Assembly: GCA_016302095.1 (NCBI GenBank)
Contig: JAEDOE010000090.1
Location: forward strand, 1 to 5,758
Direction of reading: 5' to 3'
Origin: Anaerovibrio sp.
GTDB lineage: Bacteria; Bacillota; Negativicutes; Selenomonadales; Selenomonadaceae
Length of the DNA stretch: 5,758 nucleotides
Numbering within the stretch: position 1 is the first letter of the stretch; each line of letters starts with the position of its first letter. Both the position numbers and the translations under genes were made by a program. The notes beneath the pieces were generated by a model. That model was not told where the DNA came from and did no database searches. It was given only the letters and a program-made list of their open reading frames with translations. Shown in pieces: positions 1 through 5,758 of this stretch.

Positions 1-1
1 A

Positions 2-931
2 TTAGCCGTGCAGCAGCACATCCAGCAGCGTGCAGATAAAAATCGCCACCGACACGATGCCATTGTGCACATAATAACGGCGTGTAAAGGCCCGAAAGCC
101 CCTTACATCAATAATCTTGTGCTGGTAGTACAGAGTCCCCCCTGCAATGCCCACACCTATATAATACAAATATCCCAGCCCGAAAAGCTGTCCCAGATAA
201 AAGAACACCGCCAGGGTAACCACATGGGTAAGCTTCGCCAGAAGCAGGGCTTTCTTCGCCCCCAGAAGGGTAGCCATGGAGTGCAGCCCGTGCTCCTTGT
301 CAAACTCCTCATCCTGGGCGCCATACACCACATCAAAGCCGCCAATCCACAGCACCACTGCCAAAAACAGCACCACCATGGGGTACTCCACCTCGCCGGT
401 CACAGCCACCCAGGCACCGGCAGGAGCCATAGCCACTGCCACGCCGCAGATATAGTGGCAAAGGCAGGTGAGCCGCTTCATATAAGGGTAAACAATGAAG
501 GGCAGAGCCGCCACCGGCAAAAGCTTTATGCAGACAGGATTCAGCTGCAATACAGAGAAAATCAGCACAGCAAAGCAGATTGCCAGCAGAAGATAAACAT
601 CCCTGTGGGTTATCAGCCCTGCCACCATAGGCCTTTCATTAAACCTCGGCTGGTCCTTGTCATACTTCAAATCAATCATGTTGTCCAGTGCCAGCGCCGC
701 ACTGCGTGCCGCCACAATAGTCGTAGTCACCCACAGCACCATCTGCCAGTCAGTTGCCAGCCCGTGCGCCTTGTTTGCCAGCAGCACCGCCATGTAGGCA
801 AAGGGCAGGGAAAACACAATCTGGTAAAAGGCGATATTGCTGAGATGGGCATCTATTTTCTGCCAAAATGTCATATTATTCACGTCAATCTTTTCAAATA
901 CCTCGTCATCATCACGGTTCAATCTAGTCAA
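2..931 (-). CDS. UbiA-family polyprenyltransferase (probable menaquinone pathway, MqnP-like)
   Basis: Integral membrane enzyme that transfers a polyprenyl chain from its diphosphate to an aromatic acid acceptor. The sequence shows many hydrophobic segments, roughly eight or nine membrane helices, and both Asp-rich UbiA motifs. Counting from the TTG start chosen here, the first is D83-xxx-D87-xxx-D91 followed by a QPRFNERP stretch, and the second is D200-xx-Y203-xxx-D207-xxx-D211 followed by HGLHS. These bind the Mg-diphosphate. The TTG start at 931 gives 309 residues and has a GGGAGG ribosome site 9 bases upstream; it overlaps the decarboxylase stop by 8 bases, suggesting translational coupling. 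ATG at 874 (290 residues) fits the usual family N-terminus equally well but lacks a visible ribosome site, and ATG at 979 would overlap more. The stop is at the window edge, so any further operon genes are out of view. The family is certain. The acceptor is inferred: a naphthoate in menaquinone synthesis is likelier than 4-hydroxybenzoate, given the probable host. Confidence 0.9.
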   Translation of the reverse strand: MTRLNRDDDEVFEKIDVNNMTFWQKIDAHLSNIAFYQIVFSLPFAYMAVLLANKAHGLATDWQMVLWVTTTIVAARSAALALDNMIDLKYDKDQPRFNERPMVAGLITHRDVYLLLAICFAVLIFSVLQLNPVCIKLLPVAALPFIVYPYMKRLTCLCHYICGVAVAMAPAGAWVAVTGEVEYPMVVLFLAVVLWIGGFDVVYGAQDEEFDKEHGLHSMATLLGAKKALLLAKLTHVVTLAVFFYLGQLFGLGYLYYIGVGIAGGTLYYQHKIIDVRGFRAFTRRYYVHNGIVSVAIFICTLLDVLLHG

Positions 932-2384
932 GGCCCAGCGCCTCCCATTTCCTGTCCACCATGGCCTTGACAGACTCATCCATCACAATCTCGTCAGGCC
1001 ACTCCCGGGTGTGCCCTTCCTCCGGCCAGGTCTTGGTGGCATCGATGCCCACCTTGGTACCCCACTTGGCCATCGGAGATGAGTGATCCAGCACGTCAAG
1101 AGGCCCCTCCATCATCACCAGGTCACGCTTGGCATCGATGTTGTTGAACACACGCCACCAGACTTCCTTCTCATTCTGCACATCCACATGGGCATCCACC
1201 ACGATAATCATCTTGATGAACATCATCTGCCCCATGCCCCACAGGGCATTCATAACCTTCTTTGCCTGCATCGGATAGGTCTTCTTTATGGAAACGAAAA
1301 TGCAGTCGTGGAACACGCCCTCCAAAGGCATGTTGATATCCACAACCTCCGGGATTGCCTGCTGCAACAGCGGCAGGAACAGCCTTTCCGTGGCCTTGGC
1401 CAGGAAGCAGTCCTCCATAGGCGGCTTGCCTACGATAGTAGCCGCATAAATCGGGTTCTTTCTGTGGGTAATGCAGGTAATGTGGAAAACAGGATAGTAA
1501 TCCGCCAGGGAATAGTAGCCGGTATGGTCACCAAACGGCCCCTCCCAGCGGCGTTCATCCACATCCACATAGCCCTCCAGGATAATCTCTGCATCGGCAG
1601 GCACCTCTACATCCACGGTCTTGCACTTGACCATCTCCACGGACTTGTGGCGCAAAAAGCCTGCAAACACCATCTCATCAATATCCCTCGGCAATGGAGC
1701 CGTAGCCGCATAGGTTACTACCGGGTCCGTACCGATAGCCACCGCCACCTCCATGCGCTGTCCCCCCAATGCCTTGGTATCCCGGCAGTTATCCGCGCCA
1801 TTCTTGTGGATATGCCAGTGCATGCCGGTGGTCCGGCTGTCATACTTCTGCAGGCGGTACATACCTACGTTGCGCTTGCCGGTCTTCGGATTCCTGGTGA
1901 AAACCAGCGGCAGGGTAATGAACCTGCCTCCGTCCTGAGGCCAGCACTTCAAAATCGGGAACTTGTCCAGGGAAGGATTGTCCGTAATCACAACCTCCTG
2001 GCAAGGCGCCTTCTTTACATACTTAGGAAAGTTGATGGCCTTCTTTGCCATAGGAATAATGGACAGCAAATCTGTCTTGTGGGCCAGGGAAATATACGGC
2101 AGCTTCAAAATCTCCCGCATCTCGTCAGCCACATCATCCAGCTTCTCCACACCGAAGGCAATAGCCATGCGCTCCATGCTGCCAAAGGCATTCATCAGCA
2201 CAGGCATATCATAGCCCCTGACATTCTCAAACAGCAGGGCGACATTCTTATTTCCTTCCATCTTGGAAACCCTGTCCGTAATCTCCGTAATCTCCAGCTC
2301 GCAATCCACCTCTGCCTGAATGCGCTTCAACAGACCGCGACGCTCCAGCTCTGCAATGTATTCCCGTAAATCTCTAAACGCCAT
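924..2384 (-). CDS. UbiD-family prenylated-FMN-dependent aromatic acid decarboxylase (MqnL-like)
   Basis: Cytosolic non-oxidative decarboxylase of the UbiD family, which uses prenylated FMN made by a UbiX-type partner. At 486 residues it is close to E. coli UbiD (about 497) and colinear with it from the N-terminal DLREYI/LEITEI region through the C-terminal GIDATKTWP segment. Visible motifs are the NVGMYR segment (residues 172-177) and TTGMHWHIHKNGA (185-197), which contribute to cofactor and metal binding, and EGPFGDHTGYY (281-291), which carries the conserved acidic active-site residues. The ATG at 2384 follows a GGGGG ribosome site and sits about 40 bases after a strong promoter. It is the first gene of a two-gene unit with the overlapping UbiA-like gene, which points to quinone synthesis rather than degradation of aromatic acids. 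Known biology: in ubiquinone synthesis UbiD acts on polyprenyl-hydroxybenzoate, and in the futalosine route a UbiD homologue removes the naphthoate carboxylate. The second role is my inference. No truncation or missing motif was seen. Confidence 0.93.
   Translation of the reverse strand: MAFRDLREYIAELERRGLLKRIQAEVDCELEITEITDRVSKMEGNKNVALLFENVRGYDMPVLMNAFGSMERMAIAFGVEKLDDVADEMREILKLPYISLAHKTDLLSIIPMAKKAINFPKYVKKAPCQEVVITDNPSLDKFPILKCWPQDGGRFITLPLVFTRNPKTGKRNVGMYRLQKYDSRTTGMHWHIHKNGADNCRDTKALGGQRMEVAVAIGTDPVVTYAATAPLPRDIDEMVFAGFLRHKSVEMVKCKTVDVEVPADAEIILEGYVDVDERRWEGPFGDHTGYYSLADYYPVFHITCITHRKNPIYAATIVGKPPMEDCFLAKATERLFLPLLQQAIPEVVDINMPLEGVFHDCIFVSIKKTYPMQAKKVMNALWGMGQMMFIKMIIVVDAHVDVQNEKEVWWRVFNNIDAKRDLVMMEGPLDVLDHSSPMAKWGTKVGIDATKTWPEEGHTREWPDEIVMDESVKAMVDRKWEALGLD
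941..946 (-). promoter_or_regulatory. Ribosome binding site of the UbiA-like gene, inside the ubiD-like gene
   Basis: GGGAGG on the minus strand lies within the last codons of the decarboxylase gene, 9 bases before a TTG codon at 931-929. No comparable purine run precedes the ATG at 874. This is the main reason to prefer the TTG start, and it implies that ribosomes finishing the decarboxylase can reinitiate on the prenyltransferase. Confidence 0.55.
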
Positions 2385-2431
2385 CTATTTTCTTTCCCCC
2401 TATTACTAAAAATAAAACAGCACACATATTT

Positions 2432-2460
2432 ATTATAGCTTTAATACGGAAAAAACTCAA
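2432..2460 (-). promoter_or_regulatory. Sigma-70/sigma-A type promoter of the ubiD-ubiA-like unit
   Basis: Reading the minus strand, TTGAGT (2460-2455) is followed by a 17-base spacer and a perfect TATAAT (2437-2432). Transcription would start near 2425, leaving a leader of about 40 bases before the ATG at 2384. The promoter lies just downstream of the terminator of the preceding gene, so the two units can be regulated separately. Confidence 0.8.
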
Positions 2461-2471
2461 TAACTCAGCAA

Positions 2472-2507
2472 ACAAAAATAGCCCTTCCATAAAACTGAAA
2501 GGACTAT
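2472..2507 (-). terminator. Rho-independent terminator of the polyprenyl synthase gene
   Basis: On the minus strand, ATAGTCCTTT (2507-2498) pairs with GAAGGGCTAT (2487-2478) over 10 pairs including two G-U pairs, around a 10-base loop. The stem is followed directly by TTTTTG and more T. It lies about 47 bases after the synthase stop codon. There is no T-run on the plus-strand side, so it acts in one direction. Confidence 0.8.
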
Positions 2508-2553
2508 CATCGTTGATAGAAGCATATACAGCTATAAACACATGCAAAGGGGC

Positions 2554-3528
2554 TTAGAATTTGCGTCCGCCCACAAAGCTGACAATCATGCGGTAAGACT
2601 CCCTGATTTCCTCCGGCATTTCCTCCGGCAGGGCAGCCACTGCCCCCTCAAGGAATTCCTCCACCTTTTTCCTGGTAAACTCGATGCCGTCACTGGCACG
2701 GACAATCTCCAATGCCCTCTGCACCATCTCCGGCGTCATGTTCCTGTCCGTCACAATCTGACGGAGCTCATCCCTGTCAGGGCTAATCTCCAGAGCACGG
2801 ATGGCAGGCAGGGTGACAATGCCCTGCAAAATATCATTCCCGGCAGGCTTGCCCAAAGTCTTTGCATCACTGGTCAGGTCCAGCAGGTCATCCGTCAGCT
2901 GGAACGCCATGCCTACATTGTAGCCAAAATCGTACAGTGCCTGGATATAGCCCTCAGGCAGCTTTGCCACATCGCCCCCCAGCTGGCAGGCAATGGCGAT
3001 AAAATTGGCAGTCTTCTTGGCAATCCGCTCAAAATACTCGTCCACATCACAGGAAGCGTGATAGATTTCCTTGTTCTGAATCAGCTCCCCGGAGCTGAGG
3101 TCGCAAATCAGCCGGGCCAGCTGCCTGTCCACCCGCTTGCTGTAATTGCTCTCTGCCACCAGGGCAAATGCCTTGGCAAAAAGATAATCACCGGCAAGGA
3201 TGGAAATCTGGTTGCCCCACTTGGCATTGGCAGTAGCAGAGCCCCGGCGGGTAGCCGCGCTATCAATCACATCATCGTGCACCAAAGATGCCATATGCAT
3301 CATCTCCAGCGCCACCCCCAGAGGCATGGCCTCCTGCAAAGAAAACCTCTCACCGCAGCGGGCAGCCAGAAAATAAATTGCCGGCCTCAGCCTCTTGCCC
3401 CCGGACTTCACCAGATGGGTGCCAATCTCCGTTATAACCTTCTCCGGCGCGCTGACAGCCTCCTGCAAGGCAACTTCCAGCTCAGCCAAATCATTTTTAA
3501 TCAAATCAAACATCTTGTTTGCCAACAC
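2554..3528 (-). CDS. Long-chain all-trans polyprenyl diphosphate synthase (IspB/HepT family)
   Basis: Soluble head-to-tail prenyltransferase that extends an allylic diphosphate with isopentenyl diphosphate to make the quinone side chain. Family marks, numbered from the GTG start: GGKRLRP (43-49), first Asp-rich motif D85-D86-xx-D89 followed by R94-R95, KKTA (171-174), and second Asp-rich motif D203-D204-xx-D207. The residue five places before the first motif is Ala80, with HMAS just upstream; a small residue there is typical of enzymes making long chains (C30 and above) rather than farnesyl or geranylgeranyl synthases. The 324-residue length is normal. The GTG start follows AGGTGAT, which pairs with the 16S rRNA tail at standard spacing; an ATG five codons later has no such site. 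The gene is transcribed alone, from the promoter at 3578 to the terminator at 2472. No second subunit of the HepS type is in the window, so it may act as a homodimer or have a partner elsewhere. Chain length cannot be fixed from sequence alone. Confidence 0.93.
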   Translation of the reverse strand: MLANKMFDLIKNDLAELEVALQEAVSAPEKVITEIGTHLVKSGGKRLRPAIYFLAARCGERFSLQEAMPLGVALEMMHMASLVHDDVIDSAATRRGSATANAKWGNQISILAGDYLFAKAFALVAESNYSKRVDRQLARLICDLSSGELIQNKEIYHASCDVDEYFERIAKKTANFIAIACQLGGDVAKLPEGYIQALYDFGYNVGMAFQLTDDLLDLTSDAKTLGKPAGNDILQGIVTLPAIRALEISPDRDELRQIVTDRNMTPEMVQRALEIVRASDGIEFTRKKVEEFLEGAVAALPEEMPEEIRESYRMIVSFVGGRKF

Positions 3529-3553
3529 ATATCACCTGCAAATATAAATCCTC

Positions 3554-3568
3554 GCGTTTTTCAAACAC
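3554..3568. repeat. Direct repeat copy 1 (candidate operator half)
   Basis: GCGTTTTTCAAACAC on the plus strand. It matches 14 of 15 bases of the copy at 3631-3645, in the same orientation and 77 bases apart. This copy falls in the leader just downstream of the predicted start of the synthase transcript. Confidence 0.5.
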
Positions 3569-3577
3569 GACACAACA

Positions 3578-3606
3578 ATTTTACTACATATTGCCTAATT
3601 TCGCAA
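3578..3606 (-). promoter_or_regulatory. Probable promoter of the polyprenyl synthase gene
   Basis: On the minus strand, TTGCGA (3606-3601) is separated by 17 bases from TAAAAT (3583-3578). The start would fall near 3571, giving a leader of about 43 bases before the GTG at 3528. A 15-base direct repeat lies on each side of this promoter. Confidence 0.65.
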
Positions 3607-3630
3607 ATTATTCTTAAAATACTTCGTTTT

Positions 3631-3645
3631 GCGTTTTTCAGACAC
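3631..3645. repeat. Direct repeat copy 2 (candidate operator half)
   Basis: GCGTTTTTCAGACAC on the plus strand, one mismatch from the copy at 3554-3568. It lies about 25 bases upstream of the -35 element of the synthase promoter, so the two copies bracket that promoter. Confidence 0.5.
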
Positions 3646-3730
3646 ATATTGTCCCTTTGACGCCGGATATATTTCTCATCAGTTGCTAAAAAAAGAATAT
3701 GTGAAAATATTCCCAAAAATCCTAGTCAAA

Positions 3731-3741
3731 TTTCCCGGAAA
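3731..3741. promoter_or_regulatory. Palindrome, possible operator ahead of the chemoreceptor gene
   Basis: TTTCCCGGAAA is a perfect odd-centred palindrome, and one further A-T pair outside it makes 13 bases. It lies 73 bases before the receptor ATG, in the divergent spacer, and could bind a dimeric regulator. No known factor is assigned, and the element is short enough to be chance. Confidence 0.25.
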
Positions 3742-3762
3742 TGTGTTAAACTATAGGAGAAA

Positions 3763-3791
3763 AAATATTGTATAAACAAATATTGTATAAA
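3763..3791. repeat. 14-base tandem direct repeat in the chemoreceptor leader
   Basis: AAATATTGTATAAA occurs twice without mismatch (3763-3776 and 3778-3791), separated by one C, so the period is 15 bases. It ends 9 bases before the receptor's ribosome site. Each copy contains a TATAAA that could serve as a -10 element, but no convincing -35 lies at 16-18 bases upstream of either copy, so it is left as a repeat. Confidence 0.75.
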
Positions 3792-3813
3792 TAACTCATA
3801 AGGGGATAGGATT

Positions 3814-5640
3814 ATGTTGCAAAGTATTTTTTCAAGTCTCAATCTCACCAAGAAGCTGACTATCAGCTTTTTGCTGCTGGCGTTCATTCCTGTGGCAATA
3901 GTGACCGCCATTTCCATGAACACCATGTATGATGAGCGGCTGGAGCAGATTGACCAGCACAACATCTACCTGGCCAGGCTGAAGGCCGGTGACATGGCTG
4001 AGACCTTCATGAGCCAGGCTCACTTCATGGAAGCCCTCAGTGAAACCGAGGCAGTCCGCAGCATGGACAAAAACCGCATGGAGCATATCCTGCAAGTAGC
4101 CAAGAAGGACTCTCCTACAGTATCCAGCCTTTTCATCTGCGATACCAACGGCCAGCAGATTGCCAGGGATTCCGGCAACTATGTAAACGTGGCTGACCGG
4201 GACTACATCAAGGCAGTGCTGCAGCAGGGCAAGCCGTATGCTTTCAGCGATGCCACCATTTCCAAGGCAACCAACAAGGTGATGATTATTGCCGCCGTGC
4301 CGATTAAGGATGAGCAGGGAACCATCATCGGCGCCATGGCATCCACCTTCAACATGGATACCCTGCAAACACTTTTGAACGAAAACACCAATATACTCAA
4401 TGACCGCAAGGAAGTCATTTACCTGACCGACTCCAAGGGCAACGTGATGATTCACCCGGAGCAGAAATTCGTTGAAACCATCACCAACTGGAATACTATG
4501 GCACCTGTCAAATCCGCTGCCGACGGCAAATCTATCGCCATGGAGTACATAAACGCAGATGGCACAGACTGCCTGGCTGCTTCCGCCCCTGTAGGCAGCA
4601 TGGGCTGGGGACTGGTGGTAGAAAATAACCGCAGCGAGGTCATGGATGTCCTCTACTCCGCCATTATGCAGGTAGCAGCAGTGGTGCTCATCCTGCTCCT
4701 GGGCGTATTTTTCTTTGCCAGGGTGCTTGCCGGTACCTTTGTCCGTCCGATGAAGGAGCTGGAGAGAAAGACCGGCATGATGGCAGACGGTGACCTGACC
4801 GTCCATCTCGATGTACATTCCAACGATGAAATCGGCCATGCTGCCCTTGCCTTCAACAAGATGGCAAAGCAGATGAACGATGTCATGGGCAAGATTGCCG
4901 TTGCCGCCCAGCAGGTGGCCAGCGGCTCCAAGAACATCTCAGACTCCGGCAATATGCTGGCCAAGGGTGCTTCCACTCAGGCTTCCTCCGTGGAGGAGCT
5001 GTCCGCCTCCATTGCCGAAATCACCGCCCAGACCACCGGCAATGCCCAAAATGCCACCCATGCCAACGAGCTTACTAAGGAAGCCAATACCAAGGCACAG
5101 GCAGGCAACAAACGCATGGAGGAAATGCTGCAGGCTATGTCCGACATCAACGAATCTTCCGCCAACATTGCCAAGATTATCAAGGTCATTGACGAGATTG
5201 CCTTCCAGACCAATATCCTGGCCCTCAATGCTGCAGTAGAAGCCGCCAGGGCCGGCCAGCATGGCAAAGGCTTTGCCGTGGTAGCCGAGGAAGTGCGCAA
5301 CCTGGCTGCCCGCTCTGCCAAGGCTGCCAAGGAGACCACCGACATCATCGAAAAGTCCATCGATACCGTCAATGCCGGTACGGATCTGGCCCGGGGCACT
5401 GCCGAAGCCCTCAGGAGCATTCAGGAAAGCATCGACCAGATCACAGGCCTGGTAGGCGGTATCGCCGATGCTTCCCAGAAGCAGAGCTCTGCCCTGCAGA
5501 TGCTCAATCAGGGCGTCCTGCAGGTTTCCAATGTGGTGCAGACCAACTCCTCCACTGCCGAGGAATCCGCCGCCGCTTCCGTGGAGCTCAGTGCCCAGGC
5601 AGACCTTCTGCAGGAAGCTGTCCGCAGATTCAAAATCTGA
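3814..5640 (+). CDS. Methyl-accepting chemotaxis protein with extracellular Cache domain
   Basis: Inner-membrane chemoreceptor that controls the CheA kinase through CheW. Order of parts in 608 residues: short cytoplasmic start, membrane helix 1 (about 16-36), extracellular sensor (about 37-280) resembling a double Cache fold, membrane helix 2 (about 283-304), HAMP (about 305-358, with P312), and a long helical signalling domain to the end. The hairpin tip is clear at about 461-491, with the conserved [12 protein letters not shown] and [12 protein letters not shown] stretches. Likely methylation segments are SSVEELSAS (E394, E395) and [10 protein letters not shown] (E583, E584). The sensor has DRDY (128-131) but not the R-x-WY pattern of amino-acid-binding Cache receptors, so the ligand is unknown. 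The protein ends in RRFKI with no C-terminal CheR/CheB tether of the NWETF type. The ATG is preceded by AGGGG at 8-base spacing. The gene stands alone, divergent from the synthase and closed by its own terminator. Its promoter is not clear; I found no flagellar sigma-28 site. Confidence 0.95.
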   Translation: MLQSIFSSLNLTKKLTISFLLLAFIPVAIVTAISMNTMYDERLEQIDQHNIYLARLKAGDMAETFMSQAHFMEALSETEAVRSMDKNRMEHILQVAKKDSPTVSSLFICDTNGQQIARDSGNYVNVADRDYIKAVLQQGKPYAFSDATISKATNKVMIIAAVPIKDEQGTIIGAMASTFNMDTLQTLLNENTNILNDRKEVIYLTDSKGNVMIHPEQKFVETITNWNTMAPVKSAADGKSIAMEYINADGTDCLAASAPVGSMGWGLVVENNRSEVMDVLYSAIMQVAAVVLILLLGVFFFARVLAGTFVRPMKELERKTGMMADGDLTVHLDVHSNDEIGHAALAFNKMAKQMNDVMGKIAVAAQQVASGSKNISDSGNMLAKGASTQASSVEELSASIAEITAQTTGNAQNATHANELTKEANTKAQAGNKRMEEMLQAMSDINESSANIAKIIKVIDEIAFQTNILALNAAVEAARAGQHGKGFAVVAEEVRNLAARSAKAAKETTDIIEKSIDTVNAGTDLARGTAEALRSIQESIDQITGLVGGIADASQKQSSALQMLNQGVLQVSNVVQTNSSTAEESAAASVELSAQADLLQEAVRRFKI

Positions 5641-5661
5641 CAGCTGTAGATTGATTGCTAT

Positions 5662-5700
5662 AAAATGATTTCTGCAATTTCTGCAAAATGAATTCTGCAA
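5662..5700. repeat. Short repeats of TTCTGCAA after the chemoreceptor gene
   Basis: TTTCTGCAA occurs twice back to back (5669-5677 and 5678-5686) and TTCTGCAA again at 5693-5700. On a larger scale AAAATGATTTCTGCAA (5662-5677) recurs at 5685-5700 with one mismatch, a 23-base period. This looks like slippage or small duplication in non-coding DNA between the stop codon and the terminator. Confidence 0.7.
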
Positions 5701-5739
5701 AAATCCCGAACATTCTGCCATTGACTGTTCGGGATTTTT
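5699..5739 (+). terminator. Strong Rho-independent terminator of the chemoreceptor gene
   Basis: AAAAATCCCGAACA (5699-5712) and TGTTCGGGATTTTT (5726-5739) form a perfect 14-pair stem around a 13-base loop, ending in a T-run and then CTTAT. It begins 59 bases after the receptor stop. The A-run on the left arm would also give a T-run on the minus strand, so it could stop transcription arriving from either side. Confidence 0.93.
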
Positions 5740-5758
5740 CTTATATGATGTGTATTAT

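Noticed and set aside
8..970. Long plus-strand reading frame of 320 codons opposite the UbiA-like gene
   Set aside because: It mirrors a clearly conserved membrane enzyme, is rich in His and Gln as expected of an antisense shadow, and has no recognisable domain.
1083..2369. Plus-strand reading frame of 428 codons opposite the ubiD-like gene
   Set aside because: Same situation: His, Leu and Ile-rich translation with no family resemblance, lying wholly within a well-supported gene on the other strand.
2542..3660. Plus-strand reading frame of 372 codons opposite the polyprenyl synthase
   Set aside because: The opposite strand has all the prenyltransferase motifs, and this frame runs through that gene's promoter and ribosome site.
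3661..3670. GCCGGATAT, resembling the sigma-28 -10 element GCCGATAT, upstream of the chemoreceptor
   Set aside because: It has an extra base, and no TAAA-type -35 lies at the required distance upstream.
3703..3730. TTGACT on the minus strand as a second promoter for the synthase
   Set aside because: No good -10 at 16-18 bases; TATTTT occurs only at a 15-base spacing, and the promoter at 3578-3606 is better and closer.
3746..3757. TATAGG or TAAACT as a -10 box for the chemoreceptor
   Set aside because: Partial matches only, with no acceptable -35 at 16-18 bases upstream; not enough to call a promoter.
3832..4839. Minus-strand reading frame of 335 codons inside the chemoreceptor gene
   Set aside because: Shadow of the receptor's sensor region, with no domain pattern and no ribosome site or promoter found.

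Overview
The window carries four protein genes and short AT-rich spacers with recognisable transcription signals. Three genes lie on the minus strand and belong to isoprenoid-quinone synthesis: a long-chain polyprenyl diphosphate synthase (2554-3528), a UbiD-family prenylated-FMN decarboxylase (924-2384) and a UbiA-family membrane prenyltransferase (2-931). A fourth gene, divergent on the plus strand (3814-5640), encodes a transmembrane methyl-accepting chemotaxis receptor.

The organism is probably an anaerobic, motile low-GC-lineage bacterium, perhaps of the Negativicutes (Selenomonas-like). The grounds are TTG/TATAAT-type promoters, strong purine-rich ribosome sites (including one with a TTG start and one with a GTG start), moderately GC-rich genes with AT-rich spacers, and UbiA/UbiD-type quinone genes beside a Cache-type chemoreceptor. 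This is inference; there is no rRNA or other phylogenetic marker here.

Layout: 2-931 and 924-2384 overlap by 8 bases and look translationally coupled. They are read from a good promoter at 2432-2460. A hairpin plus T-run terminator (2472-2507, minus strand) closes the upstream polyprenyl synthase unit, which has its own promoter at 3578-3606. The 285-base divergent spacer (3529-3813) holds that promoter, a 15-base near-perfect direct repeat flanking it, a 13-base palindrome, and a 14-base tandem repeat just ahead of the receptor's ribosome site. After the receptor there is a short repetitive stretch and a strong perfect-stem terminator (5699-5739).

How the genes fit together: the synthase would make the all-trans polyprenyl diphosphate tail, the UbiA protein would attach it to an aromatic acid, and the UbiD protein would remove the ring carboxylate. 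In bacteria of this kind the product is most likely menaquinone, and UbiA plus UbiD homologues match the late steps of the futalosine pathway (MqnP and MqnL types). The upstream futalosine enzymes and the UbiX-type flavin prenyltransferase are not in the window, so that assignment is not proved. The chemoreceptor is a separate unit; its ligand cannot be read from the sequence. I found no mobile element, CRISPR array, RNA gene or clearly new system.
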